Notes under the pieces: generated by a model
What the model saw: the letters and a program-made list of their open reading frames with translations, nothing else
Database searches by the model: none
What the model was told of the DNA's origin: nothing
Assembly (NCBI RefSeq): GCF_015352955.1
Contig: NZ_JACYOX010000001.1
Span: 453,885 to 517,884, forward strand
Direction: 5' to 3'
From: Noviherbaspirillum soli
GTDB lineage: Bacteria > Pseudomonadota > Gammaproteobacteria > Burkholderiales > Burkholderiaceae_D
DNA: 64,000 nt
Part shown: in pieces, positions 45,997-56,789 of the stretch
How the letters are laid out: each line of letters begins with the position of its first letter
How positions within the stretch are numbered: position 1 is the stretch's first letter
Translations under genes and position numbers: made by a program

Positions 45997-48864
45997 TTAC
46001 AGCGTGCGCGCCACTTCCTGCACTTCGTACAGCTCGAGCTGGTCGCCTTCCTTGATGTCGTTGAAGTTCTTCAGCGTCAGGCCGCATTCGAAGCCCGACT
46101 TGACTTCCTTGACGTCATCCTTGAAGCGCTTCAGCGAATCGAGTTCGCCGGTCCAGACCACGACATTGTTGCGCAGCAGGCGGGCCGACGCGCCACGGCG
46201 GGCAATGCCCTCGAGCACGTAGCAGCCTGCAATCGCGCCAACCTTGCTGACCATGATGACCTGGCGGATCTCGACCAGGCCGATATTGTTCTCGCGCTTC
46301 TCCGGCGCCAGCATGCCCGACATCGCCGCCTTGATCTCGTCCACCGCATCGTAAATGATGTTGTAGTAACGGATGTCGACGCCGTTGGCTTCGGCCAGCT
46401 TGCGGGCCTGGGCATCGGCCCGGGTGTTGAAGCCGATGATGACCGCCTTGGACGCAACCGCCAGGTTGACGTCGGACTCGGTAATGCCACCGACGCCCGC
46501 ATGCACCACCTGCACCCGCACTTCGCTGGTGGACAGTTTCTGCATCGAGTGCACCAGCGCTTCCTGCGAACCCTGGACGTCGGTCTTGATAATCATCGGC
46601 AACGACTTGACTTCGCCTTCGGCCATCTGCTCGAACATGTTTTCCAGCTTGGCGGCCTGCTGCTTGGCCAGCTTCACGTCGCGGAACTTGCCCTGGCGGA
46701 ACAGGCCGATTTCACGCGCCTTGCGCTCGTCGGTCATGACCATGACTTCCTCGCCGGCATTCGGCACCTCGGTCAGGCCCTGGATTTCCACCGGCAGCGA
46801 CGGACCAGCCTCGGCAATCGACTTGCCATTCTCGTCCAGCATCGCACGGACGCGGCCATAGGCCGAACCCGCCAGCACGACGTCGCCGCGCTTCAGGGTG
46901 CCCGACTGCACCAGGATGGTGGCCACCGGGCCGCGGCCCTTGTCCAGCTTGGCTTCGATCACCAGGCCACGTGCAGGCGCATCCACCGGCGCCTTCAGCT
47001 CCAGAACCTCGGCCTGCAGCAGCACCTGCTCCAGCAGGTCGTCCACGCCCTGGCCGGTCTTGGCCGACACCGGGACGAACGGCGAATCGCCGCCGTATTC
47101 TTCCGGCACGACCTGCTCGGCGACCAGTTCCTGGGTCACGCGATCGAGGTTGCCGCCCGGCTTGTCGATCTTGTTGATCGCCACCACCAGCGGCACGCCG
47201 GCCGCCTTCGCATGGGCGATCGCTTCCTTGGTCTGCGGCATCACGCCGTCGTCCGCCGCCACCACCAGGATGACGATGTCGGTCGCCTTGGCGCCGCGGG
47301 CACGCATGGCGGTGAACGCCTCGTGGCCCGGGGTGTCGAGGAAGGTGATCATGCCGCGCGGCGTCTGCACATGGTAGGCGCCGATGTGCTGGGTAATGCC
47401 GCCAGCCTCGCCGGATGCCACCTTGGCGCGACGGATATAGTCCAGCAGCGAGGTCTTGCCATGGTCGACGTGACCCATGACGGTCACGACCGGCGCACGA
47501 TCGAGCTGCTCGGCGTCGGCATGCTCGGCGCCGTCCTGCAGCAGGGCCTCGGGATCATCCAGCTTGGCCGCATGCGCGGTGTGGCCCATTTCCTCGACCA
47601 GAATCATCGCGGTTTCCTGGTCCAGCACCTGGTTGATGGTGACCATCTGGCCCAGCTTCATCAAATGCTTGATGACCTCGGATGCCTTGACCGCCATCTT
47701 GTGCGCCAGTTCGGCCACGGTGATGGTTTCCGGCACGCTGATGTCCTTGACCACGGCTTCGGTCGGCACCTGGAAGTTGCTTTCGCGGTCTTCCGAATGG
47801 CCGCCGCGGCGACCGCCGCGCGGACCCGAGCGCCAGCCATCGCGACCGCCGCCGCCGCTCGGGGCGCCACGGGTCTTGATGCCGGGGCCGCGCTTCTTGG
47901 CGTCGTCCTGCCAGGTCGACGACACATTGGCCGACTTGATGGACTTCTTGTCCGGCGTTGCGGCCGGCTTCTTGTCATCCTTCTTGACCTCGGTCTTCTT
48001 GTCGGCAGGCTTGTGCAGCGTGCCTTCCTGCGGCTTGGCTTTGGCGACCGGCGCGGGCGCCGGCTCCGGCGCCTTGATCACGCGGCGCGGCGCATTCATC
48101 ATCGCCTTGATCTGCGCAACTTCGTCGGCGACCGCCTTGCGGGCGCGCTCGACGGCGGCCGCGCGCTCGGCGGCCTCCTTGGCATCCTGCTCGCGTTTCT
48201 TGCGTGCTTCCTCTTCGGCAGCGCGCTTGGCTTCCTCGGCGGCCGGATCAGGCGTGGGCGGCGCGGCAGGCGCTTTGGCCTGCGTGGTCTGGGCCTGAGC
48301 GGCAGCGCGACGGGCATTGGCTTCGGCCGCGGCCTTTTCGGCAGCGGCTTTCTGCGCAGCGCGCGCCTCGGCTTCTTCCTGTGCAAGGCGCTCGGCTTCC
48401 AGCGCGGCCAGGCGTTCCTGGCGCTCGCGCAATTCAGCCTGCTGGCGCGCAGCCTGCTCGGCAGCCTGGCGGCGCGCCTCTTCCTCGCGGCGGGCGGCTT
48501 CGGCCGGGTCAACGACCGGCGCGGCAGCCTGCGCCGCCGGCACTTCTTCCGCGACCGGCTCGGCACGCTGGACGAAAGTACGCTTCTTGCGCACTTCCAC
48601 CTGGATCGTGCGCGACTTGCCGGTGGCGTCGGCCTGCTTGATCTCGGTGGTTTCCTTGCGGGTCAGGGTGATCTTCTTCTTTTCGCTGTCCGGCGCCACA
48701 CCATGCGCGCGACGCAGATGACCGAGAAGCTTGTCCTTGTCTTCCTTGGAAAGCTGGTCGGAGGTCGAGCTCTTCTCGACGCCGGCTGCGCGCAGTTGGG
48801 TCAACAGCAGGTCGGCCGGCATTTTGAGCTCGGTGGCAAATTGGGCTACGTTGGTACTCGCCAT
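45997..48864 (-). CDS. infB: Translation initiation factor IF-2
   Basis: The 955-aa factor has an N-terminal IF2-N domain, a long Lys/Glu/Ala-rich linker (~100-350), a second IF2-N domain, and the GTPase core with [31 protein letters not shown] and NKIDKP. Domains II-IV follow, and the C-terminal fMet-tRNA-binding domain is complete. IF-2 places initiator fMet-tRNA on the ribosome; an initiator tRNA gene lies ~10 kb away in this window. Start ATG has AGAGGA five bases upstream. It follows nusA by 46 bases. Confidence 0.98.
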   Translation of the reverse strand: MASTNVAQFATELKMPADLLLTQLRAAGVEKSSTSDQLSKEDKDKLLGHLRRAHGVAPDSEKKKITLTRKETTEIKQADATGKSRTIQVEVRKKRTFVQRAEPVAEEVPAAQAAAPVVDPAEAARREEEARRQAAEQAARQQAELRERQERLAALEAERLAQEEAEARAAQKAAAEKAAAEANARRAAAQAQTTQAKAPAAPPTPDPAAEEAKRAAEEEARKKREQDAKEAAERAAAVERARKAVADEVAQIKAMMNAPRRVIKAPEPAPAPVAKAKPQEGTLHKPADKKTEVKKDDKKPAATPDKKSIKSANVSSTWQDDAKKRGPGIKTRGAPSGGGGRDGWRSGPRGGRRGGHSEDRESNFQVPTEAVVKDISVPETITVAELAHKMAVKASEVIKHLMKLGQMVTINQVLDQETAMILVEEMGHTAHAAKLDDPEALLQDGAEHADAEQLDRAPVVTVMGHVDHGKTSLLDYIRRAKVASGEAGGITQHIGAYHVQTPRGMITFLDTPGHEAFTAMRARGAKATDIVILVVAADDGVMPQTKEAIAHAKAAGVPLVVAINKIDKPGGNLDRVTQELVAEQVVPEEYGGDSPFVPVSAKTGQGVDDLLEQVLLQAEVLELKAPVDAPARGLVIEAKLDKGRGPVATILVQSGTLKRGDVVLAGSAYGRVRAMLDENGKSIAEAGPSLPVEIQGLTEVPNAGEEVMVMTDERKAREIGLFRQGKFRDVKLAKQQAAKLENMFEQMAEGEVKSLPMIIKTDVQGSQEALVHSMQKLSTSEVRVQVVHAGVGGITESDVNLAVASKAVIIGFNTRADAQARKLAEANGVDIRYYNIIYDAVDEIKAAMSGMLAPEKRENNIGLVEIRQVIMVSKVGAIAGCYVLEGIARRGASARLLRNNVVVWTGELDSLKRFKDDVKEVKSGFECGLTLKNFNDIKEGDQLELYEVQEVARTL

Positions 48865-48910
48865 TCAGTCCTCTTTTCTATGTGACGCGGTGGATGATGT
48901 GGGAACCGGC

Positions 48911-50470
48911 TTACTTGACAGCTGCCAGGCTCCACGCCTTGGCCTGCATGGCCTTGGCGCGATCGTCGTACTTCAAGTCGATCAGCTTCATCTCCTCATC
49001 GCTCACATCTTCGAATGCATTGTCTATCAGCTGGCGCGCGCGGTCTGCCGGCAGCGCCAGTATTGCCCCAAATTCATCGTAGGCCAGCGCGGAAAACTGC
49101 TCCAGTGTCTTCACACCGGCCAGTCCCAGCTTGCCCGCGGTGACGCGGTCCATGCCATCCAGGCCGACCAGGCCCTCTTCCATGCCTTCCAGGCCTTCCT
49201 CGGAAGCGATCGCCTCGGTCACCAGCGCGTCGCGGGCACGGTTGCGCAGTTCGTTAACGGTATCTTCATCGAACGACTCGATTTCCAGCATTTCGGTGAT
49301 CGGCACATAGGCGATCTCTTCCAGGCTGGAGAAACCTTCGCTGGCCAGGATATCGGCGACTTCCTGGTCGACGTCGAGCTTGTCCATGAACAGGACGCGC
49401 ACCGCGGCGGTTTCCTGGGCAGCCTTGTCGGCCGATTCCTCGGCCGTCATGATGTTGATCTGCCAGCCGGTCAGCTCGGCGGCGAGACGCACGTTCTGGC
49501 CGCCGCGACCGATGGCGATTGCCAGGTTTTCCTCGTCGACCACCACGTCCATTGCATGCTTTTCCTCGTCCACCATGATGGACGATACATTGGCCGGCGC
49601 CAGCGCGCCGATGACGAACTGCGCCGGGTCTTCCGACCACAGCACGATGTCGACCCGCTCTCCGCCCAACTCGCCGGTCACTGCCTGCACGCGCGAACCG
49701 CGCATGCCGACGCAGGTGCCGATCGGGTCGATCCGCTTGTCATTGGTGAACACCGCGATCTTGGCGCGCACGCCGGGGTCGCGTGCTGCCGATTTGATCT
49801 CCAGCAGGCCCTGCTCGATCTCGGGCACTTCCAGCTCGAACAGCTTCATGATGAATTCAGGCGCGGTGCGCGACAGGATCACCTGCGGGCCGCGGGCATT
49901 GCGCTCGATGCGCTGGATATAGGCGCGGACACGGTCGCCGATGCGCAGATTCTCCTTCGGGATCATCTGGTCGCGCGGCAGCCGCGCCTCGATCTTGCCG
50001 GACTCGACGATCGCATCGCCGCGCTCCATGCGCTTGATCGTGCCGGTCACCAGCGCGTCGCCGCGCTCCAGGAAGTCGGCCAGGATCTGCTCGCGCTCGG
50101 CATCGCGGATGCGTTGCAGAACCACCTGCTTGGTGTCCTGCGCAAAGCGGCGGCCGAACTCGACCGATTCGATCGGCTCTTCGATGAAATCGTCGACCTC
50201 GATATCGGAAATCTGGTCCTTGGCTTCGAATAGCAGGATTTCCTGGTCGGGCAGCTGCAGGCCGGCTTCGTCGGGCACGACGTGCCAGCGGCGGAAGGTT
50301 TCGAATTCGCCATTGTCGCGGTCGATCGAGACGCGGATATCGACGTCGCCTTCGTAGCGCTTCTTGGTAGCCTGCGCAAGCGCATGCTCCAGCGCGCCGA
50401 AAACGACTTCCTTATCCACGTTCTTTTCGCGCGCCAGCGCGTCAACCAACAATAAAATCTCGCGACTCAT
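48911..50470 (-). CDS. nusA: Transcription termination/antitermination factor NusA
   Basis: The 519-aa protein has the RNA-polymerase-binding N-terminal domain, an S1 domain around residues 130-200, two KH domains ([31 protein letters not shown]), and C-terminal acidic repeats with helix-hairpin-helix segments. NusA promotes pausing, intrinsic termination and antitermination on rRNA operons. The ATG at 50470 overlaps the rimP stop by four bases, so the genes are coupled. Confidence 0.98.
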   Translation of the reverse strand: MSREILLLVDALAREKNVDKEVVFGALEHALAQATKKRYEGDVDIRVSIDRDNGEFETFRRWHVVPDEAGLQLPDQEILLFEAKDQISDIEVDDFIEEPIESVEFGRRFAQDTKQVVLQRIRDAEREQILADFLERGDALVTGTIKRMERGDAIVESGKIEARLPRDQMIPKENLRIGDRVRAYIQRIERNARGPQVILSRTAPEFIMKLFELEVPEIEQGLLEIKSAARDPGVRAKIAVFTNDKRIDPIGTCVGMRGSRVQAVTGELGGERVDIVLWSEDPAQFVIGALAPANVSSIMVDEEKHAMDVVVDEENLAIAIGRGGQNVRLAAELTGWQINIMTAEESADKAAQETAAVRVLFMDKLDVDQEVADILASEGFSSLEEIAYVPITEMLEIESFDEDTVNELRNRARDALVTEAIASEEGLEGMEEGLVGLDGMDRVTAGKLGLAGVKTLEQFSALAYDEFGAILALPADRARQLIDNAFEDVSDEEMKLIDLKYDDRAKAMQAKAWSLAAVK

Positions 50471-50952
50471 GCTTTGCGACTCCTAAAATCCACTTTTGGC
50501 ACCAGGCGTGCCTTGTCCACATCGGCGATCGTAAATTCCAGGATCGCCGGGCCGTCTTTTCCTTCAAATTCAAGCTTGAGCTGGTCGCCTTCGGGCGCCT
50601 GCAGGATGCCCTCGAAGGACTTCCTGTTGGCCGCGCCGGGCATCGGCATGCGCAACTTCACCAACGCCTCCTGCCCCGCGAAACGGCGGTAATCCCCCAG
50701 CTTCTTCAGCGGCCGGTCCAGCCCGGGCGACGACACTTCCAGCCGCTCGTAGTTGGCGTTCTCGACCGTCAGCACGTGCAGCAGCTGGTGCGTCACCTTT
50801 TCGCAGTCCTCCACCGTAATGAAGCCGCGGTCGGCCTCCTCTTCGGTGAAGTCGATGAATACACGCAGCAGGCCACGGCCGGCCTGCTCGAAATCGACAA
50901 GGTCATAACCCATGCCAACCACGGTTTTTTCTATCAGTTGCAGCAATTGCAA
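50467..50952 (-). CDS. rimP: Ribosome maturation factor RimP
   Basis: The product is 161 aa from a TTG at 50952, chosen because GGAGA lies upstream with about seven bases spacing and because this N-terminus ([21 protein letters not shown]) is the usual one for the family; an ATG at 51033 would add a non-homologous leader. Signatures are [20 protein letters not shown] and [12 protein letters not shown]. RimP is needed for 30S subunit assembly. It heads the rimP-nusA-infB group. Confidence 0.95.
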   Translation of the reverse strand: MQLLQLIEKTVVGMGYDLVDFEQAGRGLLRVFIDFTEEEADRGFITVEDCEKVTHQLLHVLTVENANYERLEVSSPGLDRPLKKLGDYRRFAGQEALVKLRMPMPGAANRKSFEGILQAPEGDQLKLEFEGKDGPAILEFTIADVDKARLVPKVDFRSRKA

Positions 50953-51008
50953 GGCGTTTCTCCGATGTTTGCTGACCAGCCGCCGCAAGCGATGCACAAT
51001 CGTTTGCC

Positions 51009-51033
51009 AAAAAAAAAATGGGCATCTGCCCAT
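51009..51033 (-). terminator. Small hairpin with T-run upstream of rimP
   Basis: The 6-bp stem ATGGGC/GCCCAT (51028-51033 with 51018-51023), loop of four, is followed by at least nine T (51009-51017) on the minus strand. It lies between the rluB-like gene and rimP and may end upstream transcription or act as an attenuator of the nus operon. Confidence 0.6.
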
Positions 51034-51178
51034 CTTTCTTATCGTTCAAGCCACGTCCAGCTGCTTTGCGATTGTTGCAACGATGTTGCTTACCCACCGT
51101 GCAATACTGCGTGCGTCGCGGCGACCTTCGTTAACTATTCAATTATACGGGATTACAGAATGCGCCGCAATAAGAAAT

Positions 51179-51208
51179 ACCGCGGTGCGTCAGACGACGC
51201 ACCGCGGT
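51179..51208 (-). terminator. Large hairpin downstream of the rluB-like gene
   Basis: A perfect 13-bp stem (51196-51208 with 51179-51191) with a 4-base loop lies 20 bases past the stop at 51228. On the minus strand it is followed by an imperfect T-rich tail (ATTTCTTATT). Likely a terminator of the scpB-rluB transcript. Confidence 0.6.
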
Positions 51209-51227
51209 CCATACCCACGATTGCCGC

Positions 51228-52712
51228 TTAACCCTTGGGGCGACGGCGCGGCGCGCCCTGGGCGCCGCCCATAGGGCCGCCCCGGCCCTGCCCCGTTGGC
51301 CGCGGCCCGCGTCCAAACCCCTGGTCGATGCCGCGACCCTGGCCGGCGCCGACATTGCGGCGCGGCTGGTTTGCACCGGGAAAGCCCAGCGCTGTCTGCA
51401 ATGGATCGGGCTGGCGCGGACGCTGTCCCGGCTGGCCCCGGCGCTGCTGCGGATTGTTGTCGAACGGATTGACACTTGCCGCGCGCGGCTGTCTGTCAGG
51501 CCGGCCTTGTGGCGCCGCGCGCTCGCCGGAAGGCTTGTCCATGCCTATCATCGCCATCAGGCCGCGCACGTCATGCTCCTCCATCTCTTCCCAGCGGCCG
51601 CGCTTGAGGCCGCGCGGCAGGGTCATCGAGCCATAGCGGGTGCGGATCAGGCGCGACACCGTCAGGCCGACCGCCTCGAACATGCGCCGCACTTCGCGGT
51701 TGCGGCCTTCACCGATGGTGACCCGGTACCATTTGTTGACGCCCTCGCCGCCGCCGTCCGCAATCTTGGAAAACTGCGCCAGGCCGTCTTCCAGTTCGAC
51801 GCCGGCGAGCAGCTTCTGGCGCATGCCCTCTTCCAGTTCGCCCAGGGTACGCACCGCATATTCGCGGTCGATGCCATAGCGCGGATGCATCAGCCGGTTG
51901 GCGATGTCGCCGGAAGTGGTAAACAGCAGCAGGCCTTCGGTGTTGAAGTCCAGCCGGCCTACCGCCAGCCACTTCGCCGCCTTCATGGTCGGCAGTCGAT
52001 CAAACACCGAAGGACGGCCTTCGGGATCGCTGGTGCTGACGATCTCGCCAGCCGGCTTGTGATACACCAGCACGCGCGGCGGCTTCTTGCTGACGCGGCG
52101 CTGCAGCAGCTTGCCATTGATGCGCACCTGGTCGGTCGGCAGGATGCGCTGACCGATATGCGCCGGTTCGCCATTGACCGATACCCGTCCGGCGACGATC
52201 AGCTCTTCCATGTCGCGACGCGACCCCAGGCCGGCCTCGGCCAGCACCTTGTGCAGCTTCGGCGCATCGTCTTCCGCAGTCAGGTCGCGCCGGACTGCCT
52301 TGGCGGGAGCACGGCCGCCGCGCGCGTCGTCGGCCATGCTGTCGAATGCTTCCGACGTCACAAAGGAAAACACATCATCGGTGTCGCCACCGCCACCGCC
52401 ACTGCGCGGCGGTCGGCCGGGCTTGCCGCCGTTGCGACCGGGCGCAGCATCGGCGCCCGGCTTTTGCCTGCCGTTCTGACGGCTCTGGCCGCCGCGCGGA
52501 GCGCCCGCCACCGGTTCGCCCTGGCGTCCGTCCTCGCGGGAACCGGGCCGGCTGCGGCGCAGCGGCCGCGGCGTGCGCGGACCTCGGCCGGCGCCCGCTT
52601 CCTGCGCGCCTCCTGCGCCCGCGGCCTCAGTGCCCGGGCTGGTCTGCCGCTCGCGTGCGGAATCGTCAGCCATGTCGGCCGGTTGCTTGGTTTTGGGATT
52701 AGGCGAGGTCAT
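51228..52712 (-). CDS. RsuA/RluB-family pseudouridine synthase with long disordered tails
   Basis: The product has 494 aa from ATG 52712. The middle (~165-410) is a normal 23S rRNA pseudouridine synthase: S4 domain ([23 protein letters not shown]), catalytic [14 protein letters not shown] with the essential Asp, and [15 protein letters not shown]. The ~160 N-terminal residues and ~90 C-terminal residues are Gly/Pro/Arg/Gln-rich and disordered. E. coli RluB is 291 aa, so roughly 200 residues are extra; such extensions are common in betaproteobacteria. The gene overlaps scpB by 14 bases. RluB modifies 23S U2605; relatives with other sites exist, so the exact target is inferred. Confidence 0.92.
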   Translation of the reverse strand: MTSPNPKTKQPADMADDSARERQTSPGTEAAGAGGAQEAGAGRGPRTPRPLRRSRPGSREDGRQGEPVAGAPRGGQSRQNGRQKPGADAAPGRNGGKPGRPPRSGGGGGDTDDVFSFVTSEAFDSMADDARGGRAPAKAVRRDLTAEDDAPKLHKVLAEAGLGSRRDMEELIVAGRVSVNGEPAHIGQRILPTDQVRINGKLLQRRVSKKPPRVLVYHKPAGEIVSTSDPEGRPSVFDRLPTMKAAKWLAVGRLDFNTEGLLLFTTSGDIANRLMHPRYGIDREYAVRTLGELEEGMRQKLLAGVELEDGLAQFSKIADGGGEGVNKWYRVTIGEGRNREVRRMFEAVGLTVSRLIRTRYGSMTLPRGLKRGRWEEMEEHDVRGLMAMIGMDKPSGERAAPQGRPDRQPRAASVNPFDNNPQQRRGQPGQRPRQPDPLQTALGFPGANQPRRNVGAGQGRGIDQGFGRGPRPTGQGRGGPMGGAQGAPRRRPKG

Positions 52713-53412
52713 TTGTCGGTTCTTGGTTTTGCTGACCGGGCGCGGCGTCTTCCGTGGTTTCGGACGCGTGGTCTGGGGGTGAAAGTGGGATATCGGCTTC
52801 CGCGGCACTGGCATGCGACGGCGCTGTGGAAGGCAGGTCGGCGGCCCCTGGCATCGGGGTCACCAGGCTGGCAAGGTCCGGATTGCTCATCGCCTGCAAA
52901 GGCGGCAGCTGGTCCAGCGAAGCCAGCCCGAGGTCATCGAGAAACTGCCTTGTGGTTGCCAACAGGGCCGGACGGCCGGGCACGTCCCGATGGCCAATCG
53001 CCTCGATCCAGCCACGGTCTTCCAGCATCTTGATGATTTGGGAATTGACGGTCACGCCGCGGATTTCTTCGATATCGCCCCGCGTCACCGGTTGACGGTA
53101 GGCGATGATTGCCAGGGTTTCCATCGTTGCGCGCGAATAGCGCGGCGGCTTTTCCGGGTTCAGCCGCTCGAGGAATACCTTCATTTCCGGCCGGCTCTGG
53201 AAGCGCCAGCCGGAAGCCAGGCCCACCAGCTCGATGCCCTTGCCGCGCCAGTCAAGGCGCAACTCTTCCAGCATCAGCTTGATCGTATCGGCACCCGCGG
53301 CCTCGGAACCGTCGTCGGAAACATACAATTTTTTGAGATCGTAGATCGACAAGGGCTCGTTGGTGCAAAGCAATGCGGTTTCGAGGACTTTCTTGGCCTC
53401 AGCGGTATTCAT
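52699..53412 (-). CDS. scpB: Segregation and condensation protein B
   Basis: The 237-aa winged-helix protein is the ScpB subunit of the SMC-ScpA-ScpB complex, which organises and helps segregate the chromosome. Conserved stretches are [51 protein letters not shown] and LEDRGWIE...GRPALLATT. The last ~60 residues are acidic and disordered. The ATG at 53412 is favoured over an in-frame TTG at 53418. No scpA is adjacent in the window. The 3' end overlaps the rluB-like gene. Confidence 0.95.
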   Translation of the reverse strand: MNTAEAKKVLETALLCTNEPLSIYDLKKLYVSDDGSEAAGADTIKLMLEELRLDWRGKGIELVGLASGWRFQSRPEMKVFLERLNPEKPPRYSRATMETLAIIAYRQPVTRGDIEEIRGVTVNSQIIKMLEDRGWIEAIGHRDVPGRPALLATTRQFLDDLGLASLDQLPPLQAMSNPDLASLVTPMPGAADLPSTAPSHASAAEADIPLSPPDHASETTEDAAPGQQNQEPTNDLA

Positions 53413-53718
53413 GTGCAATTCATCTACGGCAATTCAGTTGCAATTTGCAGAGATCAAAAGTCAACAGCGGTCGAAAGACGCGCGGCGAACCCTTCGTGAA
53501 CTGTTGCTGCCGCTCCCGGGCGCCCGCTTGTTGGAAGAGAATCGTCGTGGGCCGGGAGGTGCAAATCGGGCAAGGCTAACCGGGACGACCTGTGGTTTTT
53601 GGTCCTGGCCGTGCCGCATGGGGTCTGCGGCCGGGCCTGTCCGGTCGGCGGATTATAGAGGAAATGCGTGGCAGTGTCATAAAAAATGGCGGATCCGGCG
53701 ACAGCGCCGGCACCCGGC
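53413..53718. other. Intergenic stretch between scpB and the GGDEF/EAL gene
   Basis: About 306 bases; short frames only. A CCGGCG/CGCCGG hairpin (53695-53710) with a downstream run of six T on the minus strand at 53681-53686 lies just past the GGDEF/EAL stop and could act as its terminator, though the T-run is spaced too far from the stem to be canonical. Confidence 0.35.
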
Positions 53719-56424
53719 TTATTCGCCGGCCACCAGCTTCAGCTCTGGGCGCACTGGCGGAAACAGGCAGTCCTGCCGCATCAGCGCCGGCATCTCGGCC
53801 GCCGGCACGGGGCGCGACACATAGAAGCCCTGCACCTCGTCGCAGCCCATCGCCTGAAGCGCACGCAACTGGCCTACGCTTTCCACCCCCTCGGCCACTA
53901 CCCGCATGCCCAGCGCATGCGCCATGACCACGATGGCGTTGAAGAGCACGTTCGCGCCGGACTCGTTGCGCAACTGCGAGGTGAAGGCGCGGTCGATCTT
54001 GAGCACATCCATTTCCAGCCGCTGCAATTGCGACAGCGAGGAATAACCCGTGCCGAAGTCGTCGATCAGCAGCTTGATGCCGAGCTGCCGTATCGCCGCC
54101 AGTTGTCCCGACACCAGATCGCCGCCGCCCAGCATGCTGGACTCGGTGATCTCGATTTCGATCAGCCCGGCGTCGACCCGGTAGCGCTTCATGCAGCCCA
54201 CCAGCAGCGGCCGCAGGTGGCCTTCATCGAACTGCAGCGCGGACACATTGATCGATACCGGCGGCACCGGCAGGCCGAGTTCGCGCCAGGACGCAATCTG
54301 GGCAATGGTCTTTTCAATCACCGTCGAACCGATCTCGCGTATCAGGCCGGTATCCTCGGCGATCTGGATGAACTCCTCGGGCGCGAGCATGCCGCGCTCC
54401 GGATGCATCCAGCGCACCAGGGCTTCCATGCCGCACAATGCGCCGTTCTGCGTATTGACCCGTGGCTGGAAGAACATGATGAACTGATCCTGCTCGATCG
54501 CGCGCCGCAAGGCCTGCTCCTTGCCGAGGCGCCGCATCAGGCTGTCGGACAGGCCAGGCTCGTAGAACGAAAAGCGGCCCTTGCCCTCGGCCTTGGCCGC
54601 ATACAGCGCAAGATCGGCATGCTTGAGCAGTGTGTCGCGGTCGGCCCCATCGCGCGGATACATGGAGACACCCACCGACGCCTGCACCACATGTTCGCCC
54701 TGCCCCGGAACCTCGAACGGCTCCTGCAACGCCTTGATCACCAGCCGCGTCACACGCGAAACATCGTCGCTGCCCTGCACGTTCTGCAGCACCACGGTAA
54801 ATTCATCGCCGCCCAGGCGCACCACATGGTCGCTCGCCCGCACCAGCGACTTCAGGCGTGCCGAGGCCTGCTTCAGCAGCAGGTCGCCCATGCCATGGCC
54901 GAGCGAGTCGTTAATGTGGCGAAAATCGTCGAGGTCCACGAACAGCAGCGCCATGCTGCTATTGCTTGCGATGCAGCCGGAAATGGCTTGCGGCATGAAC
55001 TCCATCAGCCAGTGCCGGTTGGGCAAGCCGGTCAGCGGGTCGGTATTGGCAAGCTGGCTCAGCGCCTGCTCCTGGGCACGACGCTCGGTGATGTCGCGCA
55101 CGGTCATCGCAATCTCGGAGCCGGAACGCACCAGGCGCCGCGACAGCCAGCGCGCACCCAGCGGACCATGCGGCGAGGCCAGCATTTCATCTTCGTAATA
55201 GCCTGTTTCCATTGCCACGCCGAAGACCGACAGCAACTGTTGCGCATGGCTGCCGGAGTAGAGCTGCAGAAAGCGCCTGCCGACCAGATCGCGCTTGGCC
55301 CAGCCCACCAATTCCGCACCGCGCTCGTTGCAGTCCTCGATCACAAAGTCGGACAGGCTGCCGTCACGGGCATAGAGGGCGCGCACCGTGTAGAAGCCTT
55401 CCTCGGCACGGTCCACCGCCAGGCTATAGGTCTTGCTCAGTTCCGCTCGCCGGCGCTCGCGCCGTGCACGGCGCAGCGACAGGCGCAGGCCGGCGCCGCC
55501 GACGGCAAGCAGCAACAGTGACGCAGCCAGCGCCCAGCCGTAATGGCGCTGTGCGGCTTGCTGATAGACGGCCAGCACATCGCTCTCGGACAAGCCGGCC
55601 ACGACCGTCAGGCCGCCCTGGGCCAGGCGCTGCCAGGCGACGATGCGGCGTGTAGCGTCGTCGAATTCGCTGGCCGGCAGCACCGCGATGCCGGCGCTAT
55701 CCTCGAACGCATGGGCGCGCATCAGCGGGGACTGCACAACGCCAGGCCTGCTATAGGCACTGCTCAGCAGCACCTGGCCAGCGCTATCGACGAGCGAGAG
55801 AAAGTCATGGCCACCGAGGCCGACCTCGGCGCCGAAGTCCAACAGGAATGAAGGGTCGGCCACGAACATCACCAGGCCATCGAAACCGCCATTGCCCGCA
55901 TCGAGCCGTCGCGACAGCAACAGGCTGGCAGAAGACAGCGCCCCATCCGGAACGCGGCTCACCAGCAAGCCTTCACCGCGGCTTTCCCTGTGTCTCAGGA
56001 AGAAACCGGTTTGCGCCACATCTTCCAGCACCGGGCCGCTCGACGCCAATAACTTGCCGGTGCTGTCAGCCACGCCGGCCGCCCGCAGGCCAAGCGAGGG
56101 ACGCACGCTGCGCCGCAGCCGGCGCTCGAGCAGTTGCGGTTGATGCAGTTCCTCCCAGTCATATTGCAGGCTCAGGGCCGCCTGATCGGCCTGTTCGAGC
56201 GAATGGCTCAACTGCCGGGCGTGGGTTTTTGCCAGGGCCGCGGCCTTTTGCCTGGCGCTCCCGAGCAGCGCGGACTTCTCGTCATTCAAATGAATCGAGG
56301 TGACTTTCCAGAGCAGCGCTATCAGGCATAAAGTGGAAACTGCCCAGATTGCGCAGATGCGCATTGAACGCGAGCGCTGCGCATGCTTCATTGCTTTGCT
56401 TAATCGTTCGGAAGGCATTCCCAT
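53719..56424 (-). CDS. Membrane GGDEF-EAL protein with a periplasmic sensor and PAS domain
   Basis: The 901-aa protein has a first membrane segment (~25-42), a periplasmic sensor of ~250 residues, a second segment (~295-315) and a PAS-like domain. A GGDEF domain follows (NTDPLTGLPNRHW, DLDDFRHINDSLGHGMGD, active site RLGGDEFTVVLQ), then an EAL domain (MEALVRWMHPERG, INVSALQ, ITESSM, IDDFGTGYSSL, KIDRAF, AEGVES). Both catalytic motifs look intact, so it could both make and degrade cyclic di-GMP; in many such hybrids one activity dominates. The ligand of the periplasmic domain is unknown. It stands alone, with a large AT-rich region upstream. Confidence 0.92.
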   Translation of the reverse strand: MGMPSERLSKAMKHAQRSRSMRICAIWAVSTLCLIALLWKVTSIHLNDEKSALLGSARQKAAALAKTHARQLSHSLEQADQAALSLQYDWEELHQPQLLERRLRRSVRPSLGLRAAGVADSTGKLLASSGPVLEDVAQTGFFLRHRESRGEGLLVSRVPDGALSSASLLLSRRLDAGNGGFDGLVMFVADPSFLLDFGAEVGLGGHDFLSLVDSAGQVLLSSAYSRPGVVQSPLMRAHAFEDSAGIAVLPASEFDDATRRIVAWQRLAQGGLTVVAGLSESDVLAVYQQAAQRHYGWALAASLLLLAVGGAGLRLSLRRARRERRRAELSKTYSLAVDRAEEGFYTVRALYARDGSLSDFVIEDCNERGAELVGWAKRDLVGRRFLQLYSGSHAQQLLSVFGVAMETGYYEDEMLASPHGPLGARWLSRRLVRSGSEIAMTVRDITERRAQEQALSQLANTDPLTGLPNRHWLMEFMPQAISGCIASNSSMALLFVDLDDFRHINDSLGHGMGDLLLKQASARLKSLVRASDHVVRLGGDEFTVVLQNVQGSDDVSRVTRLVIKALQEPFEVPGQGEHVVQASVGVSMYPRDGADRDTLLKHADLALYAAKAEGKGRFSFYEPGLSDSLMRRLGKEQALRRAIEQDQFIMFFQPRVNTQNGALCGMEALVRWMHPERGMLAPEEFIQIAEDTGLIREIGSTVIEKTIAQIASWRELGLPVPPVSINVSALQFDEGHLRPLLVGCMKRYRVDAGLIEIEITESSMLGGGDLVSGQLAAIRQLGIKLLIDDFGTGYSSLSQLQRLEMDVLKIDRAFTSQLRNESGANVLFNAIVVMAHALGMRVVAEGVESVGQLRALQAMGCDEVQGFYVSRPVPAAEMPALMRQDCLFPPVRPELKLVAGE

Positions 56425-56789
56425 GAGCGTGCGCAGAAACGAAATGATGATAATAATTCAACAAAGCAATGTTTGTGCCGGGAAATAAAGTTGTTTCAGA
56501 TCAATTGCTTACCGGATACATAAAAGAAATCCCTTATCGCGTGTAAAGATTTCCGACACATTAAGTTTCCTATTGGAATTTTTAATGCGATTTTCGGCGC
56601 AATCCGAGCCGGCTCATGCTATTCCCCATACATAGCTTGCCGGATGGAAAAAGCCGCCGTTTCCATCGCACGTTATGGGGTTGGACCGGCATCAGATGCT
56701 CAAGATGGATTCAGCGGCACGTCCGCCTGCTTAAACCGCCCTGCATGCATTGCCGGAAGGCGAATGCAAGCTGTCATTCCCTTGCTCGC
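56425..56789. other. AT-rich intergenic stretch upstream of the GGDEF/EAL gene
   Basis: These ~365 bases are clearly more AT-rich than the surroundings, especially 56480-56600, consistent with promoter regions of the GGDEF/EAL gene, but I see no firm operator or non-coding RNA. The last ~150 bases are the 3' flank of the EamA gene. Confidence 0.4.

Noticed and set aside
45865..48885. 1006-codon open frame on the plus strand
   Set aside because: It is fully antisense to infB; long antisense frames are expected in GC-rich genes and this one has no recognisable domain.
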